Shown piece after piece: positions 56,744 to 64,000 of a DNA stretch of 64,000 nucleotides. The notes under the pieces are model-generated. The model saw only the letters and a program-made list of their open reading frames with translations, did not search any database and was not told where the DNA came from. Source of the stretch: Notospermus geniculatus (Eukaryota > Nemertea > Pilidiophora > Heteronemertea > Lineidae); contig NMRB01003306.1 of assembly GCA_002633025.1 (NCBI GenBank), positions 1 through 64,000 on the forward strand, in the 5' to 3' direction. The position numbers and the translations under genes were made by a program. The first letter of the stretch is position 1. Each line of letters begins with the position of its first letter.

Positions 56744-58216
56744 CACAGTGAGCCTGAAATGGGTTTAAGAGCAAAAAAATTGCCCACAAATCAAACCTGT
56801 ACCATCTGTTAGAGTATGGTACTGGGAGTGTTTTGATGCAAAAATGAAAAAAATCCGTTGGGAATTTTTTGAGAAAATCGCATTTTTCTGAAATTTCTAT
56901 GTCAGAATTCAAGAGAAATGGATAAAAAAGTGTTAACACACATTTTTTAAACTTCAAAATCAATTGTATTCATTTGCAAATGATACTAGGAAAGCTCTGA
57001 TATAAAGACAATAAAAATTTCACTGTTTTTTTGAGAAAATAGTTTTTTTTCATAAATTTCAATGGAATTTGAGAACTTGGATAAAAAAGGGTTAACACAC
57101 ATTTGATTGTGGCGCTGGGAGAGCACCAAAGCAAAGACAATAAGGAATTGTGCATATATGTCAATGTGCATCGCAATCCTAACAATGTTAGGATTGGGGT
57201 TGACCCCCTCCCCCTCCTTATCCTAATGTAGGAACATTGACAATCGACAATTGACCATTGACCAAAATTTGAAAAAAAATGAAACATCGACCAAAAACAA
57301 TCTTAATAAGACCCAGACTCCCTCCCCTCTTCCTAATATTGCTGAGATTACAACGCACATTGATTTCTATGCACAGTCCCTATCGATGTAACAGATTTTT
57401 GTTCCAGCATCTAACCATTTTATGCTTTGATTAGTTACGACATACACTACATTTGGTCATCACGAGTAAGGATCTTAGACATGACTTGCGTTGTAATTGT
57501 TCGTGTTGTCCTTCACCAGATGCCTGGTCCAATTTCTGGTACAATCGGCGTGGACCGCCTGAAAGGCTTGTTCCGTGGAACCTTGATAGACCACACTTGT
57601 TTTGTTCACAAAAGTCAACTAAATGGGCATAGACAATATGAAATTTGGGAGTTAATCCAATCCCAAGCATCATGTACGCATCACAAAAGTTTTTGACATC
57701 CTCCTGCCATCCATCTCAGATTTGATGAAAAACAGGAATCTACCATTTTACTCATTGTCTCAAACGCTTTCACAAACAGCTTTGGTTGTTTGTTCCTGGT
57801 CAGTTCTCATGACAACCTCCTGAGGAAAACCTGTCCTTTTCAACAATGTTCTATGTGTGGTAACCCTTTTTTACCCAAGTTCTCAAATTCCATTGAAATT
57901 TAAGAAAGAAAGAAAACTATTTTCTCAAGAAAAAAACAGGGGAATGTTGTTGTCGTTATATCAGAGCTTCCCTAGTATCATTTGCAAATGAATACAACTG
58001 ATTTTGAAGTTTAAAAAATGTGCGTTAACCCTTTTTTATCCATTTCTCAAATTCTGACATTGGAATTTCAGAAAAAAAGCGATTTTCTCAAAAAATTCCC
58101 AACGGATTTTTTTCATTTTTGCATCAAAACACTCCCAGGACCATACTCTAACAGATGGTACAGGTTTGATTTATGGGCAATTTTTTTGCTCTTAAACCCA
58201 TTTCAGGCTCACTGTG
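56744..58216. mobile_element. CACAGTG-ended inverted-repeat element, a possible transposon-derived intron
   Basis: The ends are CACAGTGAGCCTGAAATGGG and CCCATTTCAGGCTCACTGTG, with arms of about 350 bases. TTTC flanks both sides (56740-56743 and 58217-58220), a 4-bp target duplication. CAC ends with 4-bp duplications suit a Chapaev-like DNA transposon; no transposase is present. It lies inside Mab-21 coding sequence. Its left end offers a donor CACA/GTGAGC (56747/56748) and its right end an acceptor TTTCAG/GCTC (58206/58207) after a T-rich tract. Splicing there removes 1459 bases and leaves 18 extra bases relative to the empty site (PQLTVF), with the frame kept and no stop. Skipping the splice truncates the protein at once. 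Confidence 0.85.
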
Positions 58217-58220
58217 TTTC

Positions 58221-59704
58221 CTCATCTCGAGACGAGGCATATTAGAAGTCTAGAACCATGGGTTAGAGATGCATACATCGCGGCAAAGTGTCTACGCAAC
58301 CCTGATGTCTGCAGGATAATGATACAAGACAAGGATGGTTTCCTTTACAACACGGACAAATATGTCACTAGCTATTACCTGAAAACTGTCTTCCTACACA
58401 ACGTTGAGGACTTCCTCAAGAGAAAAATGAGTTTGATCGAGATGGTACGTATCATATACAGGGACCTCGAAGGTTACCTGGCTGAGGGTAACCTTCCGAT
58501 GTTCTGGAATCCTGATTGGAACGTCCTTGTTGGACAGAAGATTGACCCAAAGAAATCACTTCGGGTGGCGAGGCTTTTGAAAAAGTTTGTGGCTAAACTC
58601 TACAAAAAGGAGACGTCAAAATCTGGTGCTGGTGGAGAAGAGGAGCAGGCGAGGTCTGAAAGAACATTTTCTAGCCTCCAGTATGAACTGAATCTGTTAG
58701 TGCAGACAGTCAACTCGCTGCAGAGAAAGAAGCCGGCGATGTCTGAAAGAATATTGTCCTACGTCATTCATGCACTGAATCCGTTAGTGCAGACAGACAT
58801 GGCAGACAGCTGGCTGCAGAGAAAGAAGCGGGCGATGTCTGAAAGAATATTGTCCTACGTCCTTTATGCACCGAATTCGCCAGTCATGCAGACAGACAGC
58901 TGGTGGCAGAGAAAGAAGTTGAGAATATGGTCCTACGCCACTCTTGCTGCTGCACAGAATCTGTTGATGCCGGCAGTGAGAAAATGGATGTCAGAATTTG
59001 TTACTAAGGATAATGCGAGAGGAAGGAAACAGGTAAACTCTGTCGCAACCTTACTCTGCCTCCTGAACGAACTGGATATGTTTGAGAGCACAATGAGGTG
59101 GCAGCTGAGACACGTCTTGAATAAAGAAGAGACCTATTCCAGCCTCCTGGAGGAACTGATGGAGATAAGATGGAAGCTGCGGAGAAAGTACCACTTGGAG
59201 GAAATGACAGAAACCTATTCCAGCCTCCAGCTCGAGAGACCGATGCAGATACTCAACAGACTGCAGACAAAGATGACAAAAAGATCTTGGGGTCAGCGTC
59301 TATCACAGTTAATAAGACAGGTATTTCGTTGTAAACATAGCACGTGCTCTGTTGGAGAAGAACAGACAAGCTCTGTGGGAACCTACTCCAGCCTCCTGGG
59401 ACCTGTCAGTAAGTTAGGATACTTTGCCTTCTCTGAGGAAGAACCTGACCAGGAACATAAGGGATCTGGATCTCTCGAAGAGGAACAGGAAGGCTCCGCC
59501 ATCCAGTGTCTGGTGAGATCGATAAGACAGGTGTTTTATTCTGAATCTGGTGCTTATGCTGGTGAAGGAAAAAAACGGGCGAGTTCTGAAGTTGCCTACA
59601 TGTATTCTCGACTCCAGCATCCTGTCAGGAGGTCGGGTTATGGCGCGGTTTTTTCTACTGATGGAGAAACTGACCAGGAATATGAGAATTTGACACTCGT
59701 GTAG
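58221..59704 (+). CDS. Mab-21 C-terminal lobe and YxxL-rich tail
   Basis: Coding resumes right after the TTTC duplication with PHLETRHIRSLEPWV, in the frame that left the other side. The helical lobe of Mab-21 follows, with SYYLKTVFLHNVEDFL and DLEGYLAEGNLPMFW (to about residue 115 from 58214). After it comes a tail of about 370 residues unlike the family. Three or four copies of a 38-residue unit (AMSERILSYVIHALNPLVQT, then LQRKK) lead to a region with five YxxL motifs: YSSL at 59134, 59216 and 59383, YSRL at 59603 and YENL at 59681 near the C-terminus. YxxL is the core of ITAM/ITIM-type docking sites, but spacing here is wider than a classic ITAM. The stop is at 59702-59704. The ATG at 58214 lies inside the element end and is not a natural start. 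Confidence 0.75.
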
Positions 59705-60004
59705 GAGGGAACGAACTTTGTTATGGAAGCTCTACGGATTCATGCGGACATTAAACCTGATGAGTTGTTTGTTGGACATGTCGGACATTGAACAGAAGGA
59801 GAGTGAATCATCAGATGAGTAGGAGGAAGTGACCATCTACCGCAAAACAAGTGGACATAAATAATAACACGTGGGATGGGAGCGACCAAGATCAAGTTAG
59901 TACGAATAGCAGTTGGAATAGTCAGTAGATCTGTTGTTTATGCCAAGAACTGCTCGTTGATGCAACATCATTTTTAACCCTGTTTGTTTGTGTGTCTTTA
60001 TAAT
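59705..60004. other. 3' flank of the ankyrin-Mab21 gene
   Basis: No AATAAA is obvious; ATAAATAATAAC at 59857 is the nearest weak polyadenylation signal. Confidence 0.35.
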
Positions 60005-60170
60005 GCTAATAATAATAATAATAATGACGAGTTCTTATATAGCGCTTCATAGCGTATTACGCTCTCTAAGCGCTTCATACATTATTACGACCCCAGCCTA
60101 TGATTCAGAAATTTTTCTGTAGAAACCAAAGGGCAACCACAATGGGTCACAGTGGGCCTTAAAAAGGGTG
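60005..60170 (-). mobile_element. L2-like SINE/LINE tail, minus strand
   Basis: On the minus strand AGCGCTATATAAGAACTCG followed by an ATT repeat matches the 3' tail type of the SINEs at 680 and 1454. The 5' part seems to be missing. Confidence 0.65.
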
Positions 60171-61796
60171 AAGTGAAAAAAAAATGTTAAGACCAGGAGA
60201 CCTGTGCTACATCTTAAGGGTATGAATTATGATTTTATGAAAAAAAGAAAAAAATCTGTTGGGAAATTTTTGAGAAAAATGCATTTTTCTGAAATGACCA
60301 TTTTTGAGAAGTGACAATTTTAAAAAATCATTATTTTACCAGAAAAGAATTTATATGTTGTCTACATATGCTTAATACATTCACTTTTACCCATTTGTGA
60401 TATTTGGGGATGCCAGGGTAACCTTTTTACAGTTGCCATATCAACCGTATTTGTTTTTACATCAGTACGTTTCTTTTTTGTGTTTTCTGCTCTGAATATC
60501 ACTGTAGATATCAAATTTATTGATACTAGCAAAGTACCCGTCAAATGACGGGTCATGAAGCACGTGCTGGCTCCAGAATGTGGAGTTATCCGACATGAAG
60601 CCCCCGAAACGCCAACGTATGTCATTTTGTTGGGTACTCTGTCTTTTCGTGGCAGCGAACAATGGGTCAGTCGGCGCGTTGGCGTTTCGAATGCTTTGCG
60701 TAAACTCCCTATTGTCATTCCCGTTAATAACGGTGGTCCGTTACCCTCCCTTCGGTCACGTGCAGTGTTGTATGATGGTGTGACCGGTTTTCGTGATACT
60801 AAGCTATGTAGGCCTATGACTTTACCGCCCGATTGCGGCGTTACTCGCTTTGCGTCCGAAATTATTTCGTTATGTATCAAAAATAGAATATATAGATATA
60901 TTAATTTACCGTGGAATGTTTATGTCTCGCGGGCGCGCGCGTGAATAAACGTGAATGAACGGGAAAAAACGGGAGTACCACGAAAACGGTTCTACCCCGA
61001 AAACAGGAAAACTGGTCACTCGATCATACTGACACAGTTGTTACCAGTTACCGGCATGACCGGTGTAACGCTTTTTAGTGCCAGGAACAGGGAAATGCGT
61101 GCGTATAGCTCCTTGAGGCCTATTCATAATCTTGTGGATCGTGGTTAAACATGACATAGGCCTAGGCTACATGTCTACTTTGTGCAAATAGTGACATGGC
61201 ATGCATGAGGTGGAAGGCGTGTCAAGCATCCGGTGTGGGAACTTGCGAAGTAGGCCTACTCGCCCCCCCCCCCCCCCACCCCCCCCCCCCCCGTTTCCAT
61301 CCACGACGTAACTTGCCATTGCGCTGACGTCGCGATCATGACACAAAGCCGTGTGGCGAAATGCATTGTTGACGTCAGCGTATTCGTCGTGCATGGATCA
61401 GTGCGTTACCGTGACGCTGCAAGGCAACGGCGGTGACGTGTTTCGACTGTGACGTCAGACACGGTCGTCTTGTTTTGGGTCGAAAAAAGTGAACAAAAGT
61501 GCGATTTATGCGGATGTTATCGCTCCTCACGCAATTTGAATGCGGCCAAACACAACTTCACGGTGAACACGTGCCTACTGTGAAATACGAAGGAAAGTCG
61601 TCGAGCCGTTTCGGAGGAGTTTGAGTTTATTACAGAAATCGCCTTAGACTAATATAATATAGATTATAGGACTAAAGGTGTCGTACCATGATATTTTGAA
61701 ATTCGCTTTCATTGAGTACCTTAGTTATCACTCTGCTGCCTCGACAGTCAATCACTGCGCAAGTCACTACAGCACTTTCTACACATGTGAAGCATT
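60171..61796. other. No gene recognised
   Basis: A piece near 60250-60310 (CTGTTGGGAAATTTTTGAGA) resembles the inner arm of the CACAGTG family. A C-rich run lies at 61263-61293. The 129-codon frame at 60555-60944 has no domain I recognise. Confidence 0.35.
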
Positions 61797-62538
61797 CACA
61801 GTGCTCCTTAACTTTCAGAAAGGTTAAAAAAATTGCATTGAAATGAAACCTGTGCCATATTGTAGCCAATAACATGTAGTTTCCATAACTGAAAGAATTT
61901 TAAAAATTTGTTTGGAAAATTTTGAGAAAAGTGAGTTTTTGTATTTGTGTACATTTCCCTGTACATTTGTACATGTGCAATGTACAGGAAATAATGGAAA
62001 ACACCTGAAGCTTTGTCTATTGATATCTTAAAGATGACAAAATCAATTGCAATCGGAATGGAATATGTGCTAACCATTATGTAGACAAGGTTGTAGACAA
62101 AATTTAGTTGCGTAATCAGTTACCGTTTCTGAGTAATGTACGTCAATAATAGGACAATTTTTACCATCTGAGGTAAAAGGGTGGGGCAGTGCCACCTATT
62201 ACTCAACAAGCACTGCTGATTACGCAACCAAATTTTGTCTTCCACCTTGGCTACATAGGGGTTACCACATATTCCATTCCGATTGCAATTGATTTTGTCA
62301 TCTTTAAGATATCAACAGACAAAGCTTCAGGTGTTTTTCATTATTTCCTGTACATTGCACATGTACAAATGTACAGGGAAATGTACACAAATACAAAAAC
62401 TCACTTTTCTCAAAATTTTCCCAACAGATTTTTAAAATTCTTTCAGTTATGGAAACTACACGTTATTAGCTACAATATGGCACAGGTTTCATTTCAATGC
62501 AATTTTTTTAACCTTTCTGAAAGTTAAGGAGCACTGCG
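61797..62538. mobile_element. CACAGTG-ended element, second subfamily
   Basis: The ends are CACAGTGCTCCTTAACTTTC and the inverted GAAAGTTAAGGAGCACTGCG, with arms of about 300 bases. CATT is on both sides (61793-61796 and 62539-62542), again a 4-bp duplication. The end region aligns with the element at 56744 (CACAGTG, then AAAAAAATTGC and AAACCTGT.CCAT at the same spacing), so the two are related. Confidence 0.85.
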
Positions 62539-62559
62539 CATTGTACTTTAATTCAGTTT

Positions 62560-63065
62560 GATACCTTCAACGCATTATTGCAACGTTTGGGGTCCCTTCA
62601 GTCCTAGTGACTGACGCCGCATCATCTTTGATGGGAAAGGTTATCGAAATCTTGTGCAATTCATTGGGTATCGATCATAAGGTAATTTCCGTCCATAATC
62701 ATGGATCTTTGCACGTTGAGCGTCAAATACCATGAATACGGTCAATAGCTGATCTGATCAAGGTCAACCTGACTCAGATGGGTCCGGACTGGGACCATTA
62801 TTACAGTTCCGCACAGTATGCGTACAACTCTTTTGCATCTCCTCATTTGGGTGGTTACAGCCCTTACTATTTGGTCTTCCTCAGAGAGCCTTTAAGCTCA
62901 GGATATCTGAGGTCTTGATTTCAAACCGGTTTTTGGTCTTTCTCAATCTTACGCTGAGTATCTAGCTGATCTCAAGACACGCTTCCAGCACGTATCGAAA
63001 ACTTTGCTGCAGTTGGCATGCAGCAGTTTCACCAGGATAGACAGAATCAGAACACTGTGGGCTAC
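62560..63065 (+). pseudogene. Ty3/gypsy-type integrase remnant
   Basis: The reading RIIATFGVPSVLVTDAASSL, then SLGIDHKVISVHNHGSLHVER and FASPHLGGYSPYYLVFLREP, follows a gypsy-family integrase core. The Asp of VTDA and the Glu of HVER stand where the second and third catalytic acids belong. In-frame stops occur after HVERQIP and after SGYLRS. No LTR, RT or gag is seen. A copy of the CACAGTG element ends just upstream (62538). Confidence 0.65.
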
Positions 63066-63372
63066 CCGTCGAGGGTTATTCGAATAACCCTCGACGTATG
63101 GCCGCCATTTTCCCAATCGATTCGCCAGGATTTTTGCTGACTGTGACCAGTAGAGTGTAATTCACGGCTTCATTTTCAGCAGGTTTGTAGAGAAAATTGT
63201 CACACACACGTCTGTACTTGTCTTTTCTCTGCAAATTGCCTATGAGCAGCGTAATTTGCCTTTGAAAACATCGACGAAGTCGAGGGTTTTTCACCCGCCA
63301 CATTTCCTCCAGAGAGGGTGATTCACATTGACGTCGAGGGTTATTCGCACAAGAGAGGGTAATTCATCCAAA
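63066..63372. repeat. GTCGAGGGTTATTCG repeats, partly palindromic
   Basis: GTCGAGGGTTATTCGAATAACCCTCGAC at 63067 is a perfect palindrome. GTCGAGGGTTTTTCACCCGC (63280) and GTCGAGGGTTATTCGCAC (63333) repeat half of it, so this may be the end region of another element. Confidence 0.6.
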
Positions 63373-63678
63373 ATAAATTCTATTGTTTTTGAGGTTGTGA
63401 GGGTTGTGATTATACCGCATCAAGCAATGTTTTCATGGATAGGTACTGTTTGTGATGTCATATCTTCCAGACCCGGCTGTCCGCTACATACGATTACAGC
63501 ATCTGGCAAGGGTCGAGGACGCGGTAAGTGTAAAGGTAGGCCTACGGTAGCCCTAGGTTTGGAAAAACAATTGCTACATGCAATGGATAGGTCTAGTGTG
63601 TGGTTTTGGGGGAAAACTAGCGCTCCACCCTGGCTAGCTAGAAATCCGATTAGGCGTGCCGCGCTCGCAACCTCTTCT
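63373..63678. other. No gene recognised
   Basis: An open plus frame (63328-63747) runs through here into the element that follows, but I see no domain. Confidence 0.3.
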
Positions 63679-64000
63679 CACAGTGAGCCTGAAATGGGTT
63701 CAAGAGCAAAAAAATTGCCCACAAATCAAACCTGTACCATCTGTTAGAGTATGGTCCTGGGAGTGTTTTGATGCAAAAATGAAAAAAATCCGTTGGGAAT
63801 CTTTTGAGAAAATCGCATTTTTTCTGAAATTCCAATGTCAGAATTTGAGAAATGGATAAAAAAGGGTTAACGCACATTTTTCAAACTTCAAAATCAGTTG
63901 TATTCATTTGCAAATGATACTAGGGAAGCTCTGATATAAAGATAATAACATTCCCCTGTTTTTTTCTTGAGAAAATAGTTTTCTTTCTTTTTAAATGGCA
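63679..64000. mobile_element. CACAGTG-ended element, cut by the window end
   Basis: It begins CACAGTGAGCCTGAAATGGG and matches the left arm of the element at 56744 almost base for base up to the window end. TTCT precedes it; the other side is not visible. Confidence 0.85.

Noticed and set aside
58214-58220. ATG 58214 as the start of a separate gene
   Set aside because: It lies in the end of the inserted element; the protein continues the Mab-21 domain begun before the element.
60555-60944. 129-codon plus-strand frame
   Set aside because: No domain or splice context; a second frame of similar length overlaps it, suggesting GC-rich chance.
61167-61394. Glycine-run frame
   Set aside because: It is the translation of a C/G homopolymer run at 61263-61293.

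Overview
The window is animal nuclear DNA, most likely from a marine invertebrate deuterostome (echinoderm or hemichordate favoured, cephalochordate possible). Genes are sparse and look spliced. There are no operons or bacterial-style genes. Dispersed repeats dominate: tRNA-derived SINEs with a Deu-like core, BEL/Pao retrotransposons, a gypsy remnant, a LINE 3' end, and many non-autonomous inverted-repeat elements. GGCCTA and ACATGTA words are abundant. The SINE core and the foldbacks with tandem-repeat arms (like sea urchin TU elements) support a deuterostome, but the species cannot be named from sequence alone. Unread bases: 13574-13733, 25130-25846, 49798-49811, and single Ns at 1044 and 29082.

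Layout. 1-11.3 kb: SINEs, a 2-kb foldback carrying two nested insertions, a long-TIR element with a broken acidic-repeat ORF, a RecQ-like fragment, a TA-flanked element and a foldback with 22-bp repeats in its arms. 11.4-16.9 kb: a PAN/apple-domain exon whose 3' end is interrupted by a MITE with a 9-bp target duplication, GGCC-ended foldbacks, a SINE and a Mutator-like MITE. 17-22.8 kb: two paralogous last exons of an unrecognised gene family, the second lying inside a 4.6-kb inverted-repeat structure. 25.9-33.9 kb: two 5'-truncated BEL/Pao elements on either side of a first exon of a rhodopsin-type GPCR. 34-54 kb: nested palindromes, tandem arrays and MITEs, plus one small frameshifted host gene (38.8-39.4 kb) and a LINE tail. 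54.9-59.7 kb: the most interesting locus. 60-64 kb: more elements and a gypsy integrase remnant.

The 54.9-59.7 kb gene joins ankyrin repeats to a Mab-21/cGAS-like nucleotidyltransferase in which the GS motif and all three catalytic acidic residues are visible, followed by a repetitive tail with five YxxL motifs. A good-context second ATG would give an N-myristoylation-type start. This suggests a membrane-tethered cGAS-like receptor (inference). The gene is split inside a conserved Mab-21 motif by a 1473-bp inverted-repeat element with a TTTC target duplication. The element's ends carry a GTGAGC donor and a pyrimidine-rich TTTCAG acceptor, and using them would keep the reading frame, so it may act as an intron made by a transposon. 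Two one-base frameshifts upstream leave open whether the locus is intact, a pseudogene or has sequencing errors.

Because many elements sit in duplicated or inverted repeats, one copy often shows the uninterrupted site of another. This allows target duplications and insertion order to be read directly from the window.
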